NCBI RefSeq assembly: GCF_020443705.1
Contig: NZ_JAIZZK010000001.1
Coordinates: 310,001 to 374,000, forward strand
DNA from: Clostridium algoriphilum
Lineage (GTDB): Bacteria; Bacillota; Clostridia; Clostridiales; Clostridiaceae
Direction: 5' to 3'
Length of the DNA: 64,000 bases
Shown here: positions 1-9,938 of the stretch, piece after piece
Numbering within the stretch: position 1 is the first letter of the stretch
How the letters are laid out: every line of letters starts with the position of its first letter
The notes under the pieces: model-generated
Told to the model about the DNA's origin: nothing
What the model saw: only the letters and a program-made list of their open reading frames with translations
The model's database searches: none
Program-made: the position numbers and the translations under genes

Positions 1-1523
1 TCTATTGATGAGACTAGTGTGCACCCGGGATGACTAGACATAAAATAAGGAATAACGTATTGCTTCTTACCTATTTTCTCAGTAGATTTATAGAACTTTT
101 CTAAGAATTTATTATAAGTTTTTCCTGCTGGTTTACCCATATATTTTAAAACTTTATGAGAGACATGCTCAGGAGCAACTTTTAATTGACCACTAACATG
201 ATGTTCAATTAATTCATCTAAAAAAGTATCATTTTTATCTGCCATGATATAATCATAACGCAACCCTGAACGCACAAAAACTTTTTTAATATTAGGTAAT
301 TCTCTTAATTTTCTAAGTAACTTTAAATACTCCATATGATCAACATCTAAATTTTTACATGGGCTAGGATGCAAACACTGCCTATCCTTACAAGTGCCTA
401 CTTTTAACTGCTTTTCACATGCAGGTCTTCTAAAATTAGCGGTAGGACCTCCTACATCATGAATATACCCTTTAAAATCATCAAGCTTTGTAATTTGAAT
501 TGCTTCCTCCACTATCGAGTTTTCACTTCTGCTTTGTACAATTCTACCTTGATGAAAAGTTATAGCACAGAAAGCGCAACTTCCAAAACATCCTCTTGAA
601 CTAACCAAACTAAATTTAACTTCTTCTATTGCTGGTATCCCACCTAATGCTTCATAACTAGGGTGATAATTTTTCTGATATGGTAAGCTATAAACCTTAT
701 CTAATTCTTCTCTAGTAAGCGGCATTTCTGGCTTATTTTGAACAATGTACTTATTAGTATGCTTTTGAATAATACCAATTCCCCTAATGGGATCTTGTTC
801 ATCATATTGTATTTTAAAAGCTTCCGAATATTTATGTATATCTCTGCATACTTCTTTATAAGATGCTATTTCTATGTAGTCACATATATTATCTATATCC
901 TCTGCTACATAACATGTTCCAAGTACCTGAGTAATAGATTTTATATCTATTCCTTCGTTTAACTGTTTTGCAATTTTAACAACTTGTTTTTCACCCATGC
1001 CATATATTAATAAGTCTGCGCCGCTATCAATTAACATAGATTTTCGTACCTTGTCACTCCAATAGTCATAATGTGCAAATCGCCTTAGACTTGCTTCTAT
1101 GCCTCCGATTATGATAGGAACATTTTTATATGCTTCCCTTAATCTGTTGCAATAAACAATTGTTGCTCTGTCGGGCCTTAAGCCCATCTTCGCACCTGGA
1201 GAATACATATCTTTATCTCTTACTTTCTTACTTACGGTATAATGATTGACCATAGAGTCCATATTTCCCGAATTTACTAGGAATCCAAGTCTTGGTCTAC
1301 CTAGTTTTTCAAAGTCTTCAATACCCTTCCAATTAGGTTGAGCTATTATTCCTACTTTGTATCCTTCGTTTTCTAGAACCCTTGAAATGATAGCAGTTCC
1401 AAAACTGTGATGATCTACGTATGCATCACCAGTAACTATAATAAAGTCTAATTCAGTCCAACCTCTATCTATAATGTCTTTTTTACTAATTGGTAAATAT
1501 TTATTTTCCTTAATTAAGTCCAC
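1..1523 (-). CDS. ygiQ: YgiQ family radical SAM protein (partial, C-terminus beyond the left edge)
   Basis: A long minus-strand frame stays open to the window edge. It reads as a UPF0313/YgiQ radical SAM protein: an N-terminal region ([20 protein letters not shown]) and, near plus positions 560-590, the radical SAM cluster motif CFGSCAFC followed by AITFHQGR. Near the edge the frame reads [12 protein letters not shown], typical of the family's C-terminal part. The three cysteines should bind a 4Fe-4S cluster that cleaves S-adenosylmethionine; the family's substrate is not established. I chose the GTG at 1523 because an AGAAGG ribosome binding site lies just upstream. About 507 residues are visible, so only the extreme C-terminus is missing. 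It is divergent from the next gene and appears monocistronic. Confidence 0.88.
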   Translation of the reverse strand, partial: MDLIKENKYLPISKKDIIDRGWTELDFIIVTGDAYVDHHSFGTAIISRVLENEGYKVGIIAQPNWKGIEDFEKLGRPRLGFLVNSGNMDSMVNHYTVSKKVRDKDMYSPGAKMGLRPDRATIVYCNRLREAYKNVPIIIGGIEASLRRFAHYDYWSDKVRKSMLIDSGADLLIYGMGEKQVVKIAKQLNEGIDIKSITQVLGTCYVAEDIDNICDYIEIASYKEVCRDIHKYSEAFKIQYDEQDPIRGIGIIQKHTNKYIVQNKPEMPLTREELDKVYSLPYQKNYHPSYEALGGIPAIEEVKFSLVSSRGCFGSCAFCAITFHQGRIVQSRSENSIVEEAIQITKLDDFKGYIHDVGGPTANFRRPACEKQLKVGTCKDRQCLHPSPCKNLDVDHMEYLKLLRKLRELPNIKKVFVRSGLRYDYIMADKNDTFLDELIEHHVSGQLKVAPEHVSHKVLKYMGKPAGKTYNKFLEKFYKSTEKIGKKQYVIPYFMSSHPGCTLVSSI

Positions 1524-1767
1524 CTTCTTCTGATTTAATAATAAATTTGAATATATAATTCAAAATACAATTATAGCATTCTTTACGTTTAAATTCTTTG
1601 AAAATAATAAATTAAAGCATCATAAAAAATTCGTATAATATATTAACCTTATTAATAACAAATTCTATATGATTGCGTATACTATAATATAATGAATTTA
1701 TTTTGTGAAATTCTTTCATTTGTTGTTAAGGTTATAGTATTTATAATAATAATAAAGGAGAGAGTGT

Positions 1768-2154
1768 ATGGAAAGTTATATAAGTGATATGATAAATAAA
1801 AACATAGAATGGAGCGAAGAAGCAGTTACAAGCGACAGTAACAATATTCAACAAACTTTTGAAATGAATATCCATAATGGAAAAGGATTTTATCAAACTG
1901 GATTAAACAATTCTTTTTGGTCTAACTTAATTATTACAGCTAAGATTCTTAACCCACAAGATGGTTATTGGGGGATTATAATTAGGGATGGAGCAAGAAG
2001 GAACTTAGTTGTTTACGAGAATAAAGAGGTGTTACATGATAAAGAAATTTCATTTAATTATAAAACAGGAATAAAAGTAAATCTAATAATTGAAGCTATT
2101 TGGAACCAAAAGAAAAATACAACTTTAAGTGGAGAAATATCTATTAGATATTAA
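1768..2154 (+). CDS. hypothetical protein, 128 aa
   Basis: I do not recognise this protein. It is 128 residues, starts at ATG after a good AAAGGAGAG ribosome binding site, and has no signal peptide or membrane segment. Its second half is rich in beta-type and aromatic residues (FYQTGLNNSFWSNLIITAKI, DGYWGIIIRDGARRNLVVY), which suggests a small soluble beta-sandwich or ligand-binding fold, but that is only an inference. It stands alone between ygiQ, transcribed the other way, and the MFS gene, which has its own promoter-like sequence. Confidence 0.6.
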   Translation: MESYISDMINKNIEWSEEAVTSDSNNIQQTFEMNIHNGKGFYQTGLNNSFWSNLIITAKILNPQDGYWGIIIRDGARRNLVVYENKEVLHDKEISFNYKTGIKVNLIIEAIWNQKKNTTLSGEISIRY

Positions 2155-2163
2155 CCTAGAATA

Positions 2164-2193
2164 TTGTAATTGAATATTAGTATTTTTTATAAT
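2164..2193 (+). promoter_or_regulatory. probable sigma-A promoter of the MFS gene
   Basis: TTGTAA at 2164-2169 and a perfect TATAAT at 2188-2193 are separated by 18 bases, with the MFS start codon 36 bases further on. The -10 is convincing and the -35 is fair. Confidence 0.5.
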
Positions 2194-2229
2194 ATACTAA
2201 GTAAGTTACAATAGAGGGGGATAAAATTT

Positions 2230-3462
2230 ATGGCAAGTGAAGAAATACTTAAAGATAATATAGTAAAAAAGCAAAAGATAAAAGTAAATCACTTAAACTT
2301 ATGGATCAACTTTAAAAACGATAGAGATTTTAAGTTATTTTTGATTGTAGGGCTTTTTACTGGCATTGCAAGTGGAATTAACTTAACTGTGTTTAATAAC
2401 TTTTTAAGCGATACATATAAATTAACAGCTTCAGCTAGGGGCATTGTAGAGTTTCCTCGTGAACTTCCAGGAGTTTTAATAGTTATTGTTTTAGGGGTAT
2501 TATCCTTTCTTGGGAATATAAAAATAGCAATAGTAGGTATGCTGTTTGCAGCTCTAGGTATGCTTGGTTTAGGTTTGTTTTCACCCACTTTTACAACTAT
2601 GCTTATATGGATGATGTTACTTAGCCTTGGTACACATATTTTCATGCCTTTATCTGCAGGTATTGGTATGAATCTTTCACAAAAAGAAAATTATGGTGCA
2701 AGACTAGGAAGATATAGTGCATACAATTTAGTTGCCACCATTATTGGCTATGCAATAGTATGGTTAGGATTTAAATATTTTAAACTTACCTATCAAATAG
2801 CTTTTGTAATATCTTCAATTTTTTATATTTTCGCAACAGTATTTCTTGGCTTAATGAAATCAAAAAAACCTAAGACAAAAAAAGTCACATTTGTATTTCG
2901 CAAAAAATATACATTATATTATTGCCTTAGTGTGGTAAATGGTGCAAGAAAACAAATCTTTTTAACATTTGCACCATGGGTTCTTATTCAAGTGTATTAT
3001 GTTGATGCACCTACCTTCGCTATACTAGGATTAATAATTGCTATATTAAGCATTTTTACTAGAACAATCGTTGGCAAAGCTATAGACATAAAGGGTGAAA
3101 AGTTTGTACTATCACTTGAAGCCATAATTCTTATAGTTATATGCATAGGGTATTCTTTTGCAGCTGATTTAGTCCCTGCAAGCATTGCAGTGATTATCAT
3201 TGCCGCATGTTACGTTATAGATAACTCGTTAAGTGTTGTAGAAATGGCAAGATCTACTTATATAAAAAAGATTGCTATATCTGCAGAAGACGTTATCCCT
3301 ACGTTGTCTGCAGGTACAAGTTTTGATCATGTAATTGCCATGTCTATTCCTTTTATAGGTGGCATATTATGGGTAACTTTGGGTTACAAATATGTATTCC
3401 TAGTAGCAGCGTTTATTGCTGTTATCAATCTGTTTTTGTCCCTAAAAATAAAAATCAACTAA
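2230..3462 (+). CDS. MFS transporter
   Basis: This 410-residue protein has about 12 hydrophobic helices and a basic cytoplasmic N-terminus, the standard major facilitator layout. A charged loop between the two halves (KSKKPKTKKVTFVFRKKY, about residues 210-230) is the usual central cytoplasmic loop. The family moves small solutes across the cytoplasmic membrane in exchange for or with ions; the substrate cannot be read from the sequence. The ATG follows a strong AGAGGGGG site. It looks monocistronic, with a hairpin at its stop codon. Confidence 0.85.
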   Translation: MASEEILKDNIVKKQKIKVNHLNLWINFKNDRDFKLFLIVGLFTGIASGINLTVFNNFLSDTYKLTASARGIVEFPRELPGVLIVIVLGVLSFLGNIKIAIVGMLFAALGMLGLGLFSPTFTTMLIWMMLLSLGTHIFMPLSAGIGMNLSQKENYGARLGRYSAYNLVATIIGYAIVWLGFKYFKLTYQIAFVISSIFYIFATVFLGLMKSKKPKTKKVTFVFRKKYTLYYCLSVVNGARKQIFLTFAPWVLIQVYYVDAPTFAILGLIIAILSIFTRTIVGKAIDIKGEKFVLSLEAIILIVICIGYSFAADLVPASIAVIIIAACYVIDNSLSVVEMARSTYIKKIAISAEDVIPTLSAGTSFDHVIAMSIPFIGGILWVTLGYKYVFLVAAFIAVINLFLSLKIKIN

Positions 3463-3477
3463 TAATAAATTAGTTGA
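3455..3477 (+). terminator. hairpin at the end of the MFS gene
   Basis: TCAACTAAT at 3455-3463 and ATTAGTTGA at 3469-3477 form a 9-bp stem with a 5-base loop; the MFS stop codon lies in the left arm. There is no clear T-run, so termination is only probable. Confidence 0.4.
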
Positions 3478-3498
3478 TTAGACTTGTTGATTAGACTT
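3473..3498. repeat. 13-bp tandem duplication at a convergent gene end
   Basis: The unit TTGATTAGACTT plus G or C occurs twice in tandem (3473-3485 and 3486-3498), followed by a partial third copy. The second copy contains the stop codon of the minus-strand gene, so the duplication may have altered the spacing or C-terminus there. Confidence 0.6.
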
Positions 3499-3802
3499 CT
3501 TGATTTACTTTCTCAAGCAAAAGAAAAAAGTCCTCTTCATTTTTTCTCTCTAAATAGGTATCTATAAGAGACTGAGTAGATAATTTACTAAAACCCTTGT
3601 ACCCATTATCTAAGATGTCAGTTAAAACATTCATAAAATAATCTTTGCTTTTATCTATATCCTTAAGCATCTTATATGATATATCTTTTATTAATTCCGC
3701 CTTTATATTTTCTCTTAGCCTTTCAGTGTATTCTTTCATAACAATTTGTGTTTCTTCAGGGTATGCAGAAAAATCTCCTGACATTATATCTTGAATTTTC
3801 AT
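3491..3802 (-). CDS. hypothetical protein, 103 aa
   Basis: This is a small acidic, mainly helical protein (MKIQDIMSGDFSAYPEE at the start, ending EKVNQEV) with no membrane segment; I do not recognise the family. The frame could begin at a GTG at 3811, but that codon overlaps the AAGGAG ribosome binding site. The ATG at 3802, 8 bases downstream of AAGGAG, is the better start. The gene is convergent with the MFS gene. Confidence 0.6.
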   Translation of the reverse strand: MKIQDIMSGDFSAYPEETQIVMKEYTERLRENIKAELIKDISYKMLKDIDKSKDYFMNVLTDILDNGYKGFSKLSTQSLIDTYLERKNEEDFFLLLEKVNQEV

Positions 3803-3876
3803 GATTGTCACTCCTTAGTTATTTATGCTCTTTTAATGTTTTTAGTATCATGCATAAATGATTGCGACTTTATTAT

Positions 3877-4833
3877 TCACTTTACATATTCATGTTTTGC
3901 TACCATAGCTGCACCTATTATACCTGCTTTATTACCTAGCTCGGCTAAAACAATTTTACCGATTGGTAATTCCTCATAATACTTATTCAACCTTACATGA
4001 TCTAATATCTTATCCAAAAGATATTGTCCTGCCCCAGCAACACCGCCACCTAATGATATAATTTCTGGATCAATAAAATTAACTATATTAAGTATACCAA
4101 TACCTAAATAATTTACTAATCTGTTCACTGCTAAATTTGCTATCTTATCTCCTTCCTTTGCACAATCAAATATAATCTTCGCGTTTATATTGTTTATATT
4201 TCCTTCTGCTTTATCAATTATTATAGTACTCTCGTTCATTTCCCCAATTAATTTTTTAGTATATCTTATTATGGCAGTTGATGAAGCAAATGTTTCTAAG
4301 CAACCATTTCTTCCACAATTGCAATCATAGAAATTTTCACCCACAACTGTATGTCCAAGTTCAGAACCTACGCCATTAAAACCACTATATACTTCACCAT
4401 TTAAAATGATTCCTCCACCAATGCCAGTCCCTAAAGTAAGCATAACTCCACTTTTACAATTCTTCATTGAGCCATTCTCGTATTCAGCAAGTGCAGCCAC
4501 AGTTGCATCATTATCTATATGAATTGGTGTATGAAGTTTGGCGTCTAACATCTCTCTTAAAGGTACATTCTTCCACCCAAGATTTACACAGAATATTACA
4601 TTCCCATTTTTATCAGCGAGGCCTGGAATTCCTATACCTATTGCTTTTATATCTTTTAGTTGCATATTAACTTCTGTTATTATATTTAAAACTAGATCTA
4701 TCATGTCGTTAATTATCTCTTGCGGCTGCCTCTCAGATTTTGTTTCACATGACATTTCATGTATTATGTTACAATTCTCATCAATAATACCAGCGGCAAT
4801 GTTAGTGCCTCCTAAATCAATACCTATATACAT
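3877..4833 (-). CDS. glcK: ROK family glucokinase
   Basis: The 318-residue protein phosphorylates glucose with ATP in the cytoplasm. It begins with the phosphate-binding motif GIDLGGTNIAAG (about residues 4-15). It has the sugar-binding and catalytic stretch HIDNDA, with the likely catalytic base D109, and LGTGIGGG near 134-141. The ROK zinc site is present: H161 with CNCGRNGC at 171-178. Length matches bacterial ROK glucokinases. The ATG follows GAAGGGAAG. It is a single gene upstream of a short unknown gene. ROK proteins can also be fructo- or N-acetylmannosamine kinases or repressors; the lack of an N-terminal helix-turn-helix excludes a repressor. Confidence 0.9.
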   Translation of the reverse strand: MYIGIDLGGTNIAAGIIDENCNIIHEMSCETKSERQPQEIINDMIDLVLNIITEVNMQLKDIKAIGIGIPGLADKNGNVIFCVNLGWKNVPLREMLDAKLHTPIHIDNDATVAALAEYENGSMKNCKSGVMLTLGTGIGGGIILNGEVYSGFNGVGSELGHTVVGENFYDCNCGRNGCLETFASSTAIIRYTKKLIGEMNESTIIIDKAEGNINNINAKIIFDCAKEGDKIANLAVNRLVNYLGIGILNIVNFIDPEIISLGGGVAGAGQYLLDKILDHVRLNKYYEELPIGKIVLAELGNKAGIIGAAMVAKHEYVK

Positions 4834-4956
4834 TTAACTCTTCCCTTCGTAGCCTCTGCTACCATGTTTTTATAAATTAATATATGTTGATCCTAATTAC
4901 CTAAATTATATATACTATTAAATTATACCATATATATGTACTTTTACTTCTAAAAT

Positions 4957-4991
4957 AAGAAAGAACCAAAGTATTACTTTGGTTCTTTCTT
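4957..4991 (-). terminator. terminator overlapping the stop codon of the 46-aa gene
   Basis: A perfect 16-base inverted repeat (4957-4972 with 4976-4991, 3-base loop) includes the last codons and stop of the small gene, followed on the minus strand by a T-rich stretch. Confidence 0.75.
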
Positions 4992-5114
4992 AACAGGCTT
5001 ATACTTAGAGTTAGTTTTCTCATCGGGATTTATATATTCATAGTCACCTACGTCATTTTTTCTAATTCCGAGTGAAGCCATTTGTTTATTGGTATTTTTA
5101 AGTTTATTACTCAC
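4974..5114 (-). CDS. small hydrophilic protein, 46 aa
   Basis: A short frame starts at GTG 5114, preceded by an AGAGAGGTG ribosome binding site at good spacing. It encodes a charged 46-residue peptide that begins MSNKLKNTNKQMASLGIRKN and ends KPVKKEPK. Its stop codon sits inside a strong intrinsic terminator, which argues for a real compact transcription unit. No cysteine, signal sequence or membrane segment is visible. It is too short to assign and I do not recognise it. Confidence 0.55.
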   Translation of the reverse strand: MSNKLKNTNKQMASLGIRKNDVGDYEYINPDEKTNSKYKPVKKEPK

Positions 5115-5194
5115 GTAAACACCTCTCTCTATTAATAGATTTACCATAGAGAAAAATATTATGCATTATTTTACCTAAGTGATAGTATAACATA

Positions 5195-6139
5195 TTAACT
5201 ACATATGTAAATATGCCTTTTAAAGGTACCTTTAGACACCGTGCATCTATCATCTATATGAAAACCAACGGAAGTAATTTGCTGCTCCATATCATCAAAT
5301 GTGATTATCACCATTCTATCTGCTATTCTACGTGAACTATTAATTATAGCCAACTGTTCACCTGGTGTAATTTGAGTGAATATTCCATAGGGTAGATCCA
5401 CAATTGCTACATTAAATTTATTTTGTGAATTATTCATGTCACCAATAGTTATTACATCGTCATAACCAAAATACCGAAGGTTTGTTTTAGCATTTTCACC
5501 AATGAATGGGTTTATCTCATAACCTTTAATATTAATATCCATTGATATAGCCTCTATAAGTACAGTTCCAATGCCACAACATGGATCTATTACACTACAA
5601 TCTAAATCATTGCCTACAGCTATATTAACCAATGCTCTGCAAACATTCACCTTTAGTGCATTGGAATAAGAAAAAGGTTTTTTATTGTGCAATAACCAGT
5701 CAGAAGTATTGCTCTCACATTCACCAAATATCCACTTATCTGCTACTTTTGCTATGCCAAAAATAGTTTCAGGGTTTTTCATTTTGGCTTCTCCAAGTAT
5801 ACTAAACCCTATTTCATATTCAATCTTTCGACTCTCATGAAACCCAATATTTTCATCAGTCACATTAATATATGCAACCTTATAATTTATGCTAGTTAGT
5901 TTGTCTATAACAATTAGATCTATAATTTGTTTAATTGTTTCTCCAATATACATTATAGAAATACATTTTTTTATAAAGGGACTCCTTGAGGGATCCACAT
6001 AAGTATTAGAAAACAAATGTTTTTCATTAAGTGGTTTATTGAAAAGACATTTTATTTCCATTTTACACAGACTTTCTTCGTCAATTGAATAATTAGTTGT
6101 ATATAAATAATTATTTTCTATTTGTGGTATCTGAAGCAT
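5195..6139 (-). CDS. TRM11-like SAM-dependent methyltransferase
   Basis: The C-terminal half (about residues 165-310) is a class I methyltransferase of the UPF0020/TRM11 type. It has VIDPCCGIGTVLIEA as the SAM-binding motif I, GYEINP as motif II, and DLPYG as motif IV, the nucleophile-site motif of N2-guanine and adenine methyltransferases. The N-terminal half is poorly conserved, where relatives carry an RNA-binding domain. It most likely methylates the exocyclic nitrogen of a base in tRNA or rRNA. Length is 314 residues. The start follows only a weak GGATAG site. Confidence 0.75.
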   Translation of the reverse strand: MLQIPQIENNYLYTTNYSIDEESLCKMEIKCLFNKPLNEKHLFSNTYVDPSRSPFIKKCISIMYIGETIKQIIDLIVIDKLTSINYKVAYINVTDENIGFHESRKIEYEIGFSILGEAKMKNPETIFGIAKVADKWIFGECESNTSDWLLHNKKPFSYSNALKVNVCRALVNIAVGNDLDCSVIDPCCGIGTVLIEAISMDINIKGYEINPFIGENAKTNLRYFGYDDVITIGDMNNSQNKFNVAIVDLPYGIFTQITPGEQLAIINSSRRIADRMVIITFDDMEQQITSVGFHIDDRCTVSKGTFKRHIYICS

Positions 6140-6238
6140 TAAAACACTATCCTTTCAAATCTTCTCATCCTTATTAGTAAGTATATACATATTATAAGCA
6201 TCCATAAATTTATGTATTTGAATTTCTGATTCTAACAT

Positions 6239-7147
6239 TTATATGATATTAATAGCTTTTAAAAAACAATCAACTCTTTTTTCATATTCGTCCTTGTTTT
6301 CTAAATATGATTGAGCATGGCCTGCATTTGGAGCAATATATATATCTTTGTAACCATTCTTTACTGAGTACATTTTCAGGCACATAAAGGTAGGTACATA
6401 GTCATCATTCGCACCATGAATAAATAATATTGGAATATTTACCTTAGGTAATGTAGTTATAGGGGATACATCTTTGAATTTCCATCCAATTCTTATTTTT
6501 ATTACTATTCCTGATAATTTTACTAAAGGAAGTTTTTTTATATTATAATCTTTTTCTAATCTATGCTGAAATAAATCTTGTGCATCAGAATAGCCACAAT
6601 CCTCTATGCAAAACTTAATTCGGTTGTCTATAGCAATATTTTGAAGGGCTATGCCAGCTCCCATGGATTCACCATGCAACCCAACTATTATATTTTTACC
6701 TAATTTATTAAATAGCCAATCGGTACACTTTTTTAAATCAAACTTTTCGTAATATCCATAAGATGTATCGAGTCCACCACTTAGGCCGTGATTTCTATGA
6801 TCATACATAAAAACTGAGAAGCCTCTGTTTATAAACATATTCATATACTTAACAGAACCATATAGACTCCATGTTATTCCATGACACAAAATTATAGCTT
6901 TTTTTGAATTATAATTAGGAAAAAATAGGCCATGAATTTTATAACCATATTGAGATTCTATATAAACATCTAATTTCTCCAAATCAATAAATTTTTTTAT
7001 TTGTATTTCTCCATTTTCCACTCCACAATTGTAGGTGTAATTATATTTTGCAACCTTAGGATGTATAATAATATTAGAAAAATGCCAACACACAATGAAA
7101 ACAGTTATAATAATTAATATTACTATTAAAATTATTATTTTAAACAT
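6239..7147 (-). CDS. membrane-anchored alpha/beta hydrolase
   Basis: This 302-residue protein starts with one N-terminal membrane helix (about residues 3-23), which would anchor the rest on one face of the membrane. The body is a serine hydrolase: an HG oxyanion region (LCHGITWS), a nucleophile elbow GESMG with Ser, an acid region (FIHGANDDYVP) and a C-terminal His (NAGHAQS). This matches esterase/peptidase-like proteins of the YqkD/BEM46 group. The substrate is unknown. The ATG is 8 bases after AGGGAGAT. Confidence 0.8.
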   Translation of the reverse strand: MFKIIILIVILIIITVFIVCWHFSNIIIHPKVAKYNYTYNCGVENGEIQIKKFIDLEKLDVYIESQYGYKIHGLFFPNYNSKKAIILCHGITWSLYGSVKYMNMFINRGFSVFMYDHRNHGLSGGLDTSYGYYEKFDLKKCTDWLFNKLGKNIIVGLHGESMGAGIALQNIAIDNRIKFCIEDCGYSDAQDLFQHRLEKDYNIKKLPLVKLSGIVIKIRIGWKFKDVSPITTLPKVNIPILFIHGANDDYVPTFMCLKMYSVKNGYKDIYIAPNAGHAQSYLENKDEYEKRVDCFLKAINII

Positions 7148-7205
7148 CTTAACATCTCCCTAACTAAATATCAGATAAATAAAACAAAAGCAATATGTTT
7201 TAACT

Positions 7206-9938
7206 CTAAGCTTTCTTTCTGTATTTAAAAAACATTATTATACATACTATTCCACCTAATGTACAAATAACATAAATCCAAAAATTTAATGTTATAAATA
7301 TGTTGTTTGACTGATAATAAATGACTACAGTACTTAAACCTGGAACTACTAAAGAACCTCCATTAAATTGTTTTATAGTTTTAACTCCGGCTTTCTGACC
7401 ATCTACTACAATATTCCACGTACCTTTTTTTGATAATTTAACGGTTCTATCTTCTTTATTTGCATTATAAGCTACTACGATATGCGCCCAAGTATCCATA
7501 TTTGCATTGTAATTCATTTCATAGGCAACCACATTTTTAGGTACTATTAAAAATTTCAAATTTTTCTTAACCATATCTGCTGATGTCATTCTAAAAGCAG
7601 GATGTGCTTTCCTAAGCTCTATTAATCCTTTAAAATAATCAACAGTTTCTTTGTTTTCAGATTTTCTTACCCAATCAATTTTGTTAACACTATCATTAGA
7701 ATTATAGGAGTTGTTGTCTCCAGATTTAGTTCGTATAAACTCTTGTCCTGCTTGCAAAAACGGAATACCTTGCGAGGTAAGAATCATAGAATCAGCCATT
7801 TTGTGCATTTTTAATCTTGTTACATTATTATCCTCAGGATTCGTTAAAAGGAGCTTATCCCATAATGTATAATCATCGTGCGTTTCAACATAATTAATAA
7901 ATTGTTCAGGATCTACATTTCCCCAAGTTTTTATAGTACTCGAGTAATCTATTCCTCCAACTATTCCTTTTTTTATATTTGTTTCTTCGTCAGACTTACC
8001 ACTAACAAAACCTTTATCTTTTGTAACAAATACGCTACCTTTTATTGCATCTTTTATTACATTGTTAAATTGTGCTATGTCAGGCATTTTACTTGCATTT
8101 GTTTTTGTTGCTTTTATATCTTTAGGAAGTGTAGTTCCAAGATCTGAGCTCTCTCCTATAATAAGAATGGATGGGTCAATGCTGCTTAATTTTTTTCTGA
8201 TTTCGTTCATTGTCTTTACATCAAGTGTACCCATATAATTAAATCTAAAACCATCCATATTGTATTCTTTTGCCCAATACTCAACTGAGTCTACAATAAA
8301 TTTACGTGCCATTGCATTTTGTGAGACAATAGTGCTTCCTGATTCATTTATATTTGCACCCTCTTTACTTCCCTTAAAATAGTATCCAGGTACTATTTTA
8401 TTAAAGTTAGAGTTATAGCTACTATACATTTGACTATACGCAACATCCATGATTACTCTCAATCCATTATCGTGAAAAGATTGTACTCCTTGTTTTAATT
8501 CTTTGACTCTTGCAATTGGGTTGTATGGATCGGTTGAATAACTGCCTTCAGGTGAATTATAGTTTTTAGGATTATATCCCCAATTGAATTGTGGTCTAGT
8601 TGAAGTCTCATCCACACTAGCGTAATCAAATATTGGCATAAGGTCCACATGCGTTACCCCTAATGACTTTATATAATCCATACCTGTTGGTTTTCCGTCT
8701 ATTCCCTTTGTTCCTGTTTCGGTAAAAGCCAAAAATTTCCCTTTGTTTTTTATCCCACTATTTTTGTCTATAGAAAAATCTCTAACATGTAGTTCGTATA
8801 TAATCGCATCATTTAAATTCTCGAATTTTGGCTTTTCACTAGGCTTCCAAGTTTCTGAAGTTGTTTGATCTAAGTCAATTACTGCACCTTTATCTCCGTT
8901 TGCGCTAACAGAACGAGCATAAGGGTCTACTGCCTCGTTCCAAGTTTCACCCACATTAACTTTATATGTATAAAATAATCCCTTTTGATCTCCTGGTAAA
9001 TCATAAGTCCATGTTCCTTTTTCACTTTTTTTCATACTTAATTCAGTACCACTTTTATCGTCCCATTTTTTATAAATAACAACTTTTACTTCTCTAGCAG
9101 TTGGTGCCCATACCCTAAAGCTTGTATTACTTGTAGAATAAGTATTACCTAGATCATTTCCCTCATAATAGTAATTTTTTTCGAAATTAACACTATTAAA
9201 AATCTTTCCTAGTTCCACTTGCTTTTCAGCAAATCCTTTTTTTGATATAGTAAGGTTTTGACTTAGGTCCACATTTTCATTAAGTTCTATATTTGCAACA
9301 GATGTTTTACCATCCTTTGTTTCATTGTTTGCAACCTTTTTTATCTTTAATACCTTGCCATCTGCCTTAACTGTGATATCCGCTATACTTTCTGGTATGT
9401 ACGGAACTAACAGGTTGGTTTCTATGCTTATATTATTAAGGTCATCTAATGTTGCAACGGCTAATCCGCCTTGCTTCTTTATATTAACTTGTGTTTCCAT
9501 TTCGTTTTTGGTAGCAGTTGCCTCCGCAGCAGAATCATATACTTTAGAGTCGCCTTCTATTACCCATACTTCTGAAGCGCCATTATTAAATTTTTCAATA
9601 AATCTATTTTTTTCTATGTCCCTTTTGCCGTCAACAGTGCATACTGCAAATCCAGCTCTATTAAATCCAGCGTCTAATTCAATTTCACTGACATAGCCAA
9701 ATGCATCATTCTTAGTAAAATTAAATGTATTTCCGGATTTTTTATCAGTCCATAACCATATATTTGATTTTAAATTGTTACTTGGATTTTTAGCATAATG
9801 AACTATAATCTTTATCTTGCCATTTTGAGCGAACGCATGTGTATTTGAAAATAGAAAAATTAAACTTATCATAATTAAAGTGGTTGCAAGAAAACTAATC
9901 AATATATTCCTTTTATTGCTCTCTATCTTAAAATTCAT
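7206..9938 (-). CDS. pulA: type I pullulanase-like GH13 protein with a degenerate active site, membrane anchored
   Basis: The 910-residue protein has an N-terminal signal or anchor helix, a CBM41-like domain (about 40-130), a CBM48-like domain (about 255-365) and a GH13 pullulanase domain (NWGYNPKNYNSPEGSYSTDP). It ends with a C-terminal membrane helix and a KYRKKA tail, so it should sit on the cell surface. Family members cut alpha-1,6 links in pullulan and amylopectin. Key residues differ here. Region I reads DVAYSQ (D498 to Q503) instead of DVVYNH. Region II reads GFRFN (N567) where the family has the nucleophile Asp. The acid E596 and H687-D688 remain. I therefore expect lost or altered hydrolysis. 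The frame is otherwise intact and the ATG follows GAGGAG. Confidence 0.85.
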   Translation of the reverse strand: MNFKIESNKRNILISFLATTLIMISLIFLFSNTHAFAQNGKIKIIVHYAKNPSNNLKSNIWLWTDKKSGNTFNFTKNDAFGYVSEIELDAGFNRAGFAVCTVDGKRDIEKNRFIEKFNNGASEVWVIEGDSKVYDSAAEATATKNEMETQVNIKKQGGLAVATLDDLNNISIETNLLVPYIPESIADITVKADGKVLKIKKVANNETKDGKTSVANIELNENVDLSQNLTISKKGFAEKQVELGKIFNSVNFEKNYYYEGNDLGNTYSTSNTSFRVWAPTAREVKVVIYKKWDDKSGTELSMKKSEKGTWTYDLPGDQKGLFYTYKVNVGETWNEAVDPYARSVSANGDKGAVIDLDQTTSETWKPSEKPKFENLNDAIIYELHVRDFSIDKNSGIKNKGKFLAFTETGTKGIDGKPTGMDYIKSLGVTHVDLMPIFDYASVDETSTRPQFNWGYNPKNYNSPEGSYSTDPYNPIARVKELKQGVQSFHDNGLRVIMDVAYSQMYSSYNSNFNKIVPGYYFKGSKEGANINESGSTIVSQNAMARKFIVDSVEYWAKEYNMDGFRFNYMGTLDVKTMNEIRKKLSSIDPSILIIGESSDLGTTLPKDIKATKTNASKMPDIAQFNNVIKDAIKGSVFVTKDKGFVSGKSDEETNIKKGIVGGIDYSSTIKTWGNVDPEQFINYVETHDDYTLWDKLLLTNPEDNNVTRLKMHKMADSMILTSQGIPFLQAGQEFIRTKSGDNNSYNSNDSVNKIDWVRKSENKETVDYFKGLIELRKAHPAFRMTSADMVKKNLKFLIVPKNVVAYEMNYNANMDTWAHIVVAYNANKEDRTVKLSKKGTWNIVVDGQKAGVKTIKQFNGGSLVVPGLSTVVIYYQSNNIFITLNFWIYVICTLGGIVCIIMFFKYRKKA

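Noticed and set aside
7878-8147. Plus-strand 89-codon frame inside the pullulanase-like gene
   Set aside because: It lies wholly antisense to a well-supported protein, has low-complexity composition and no ribosome binding site.
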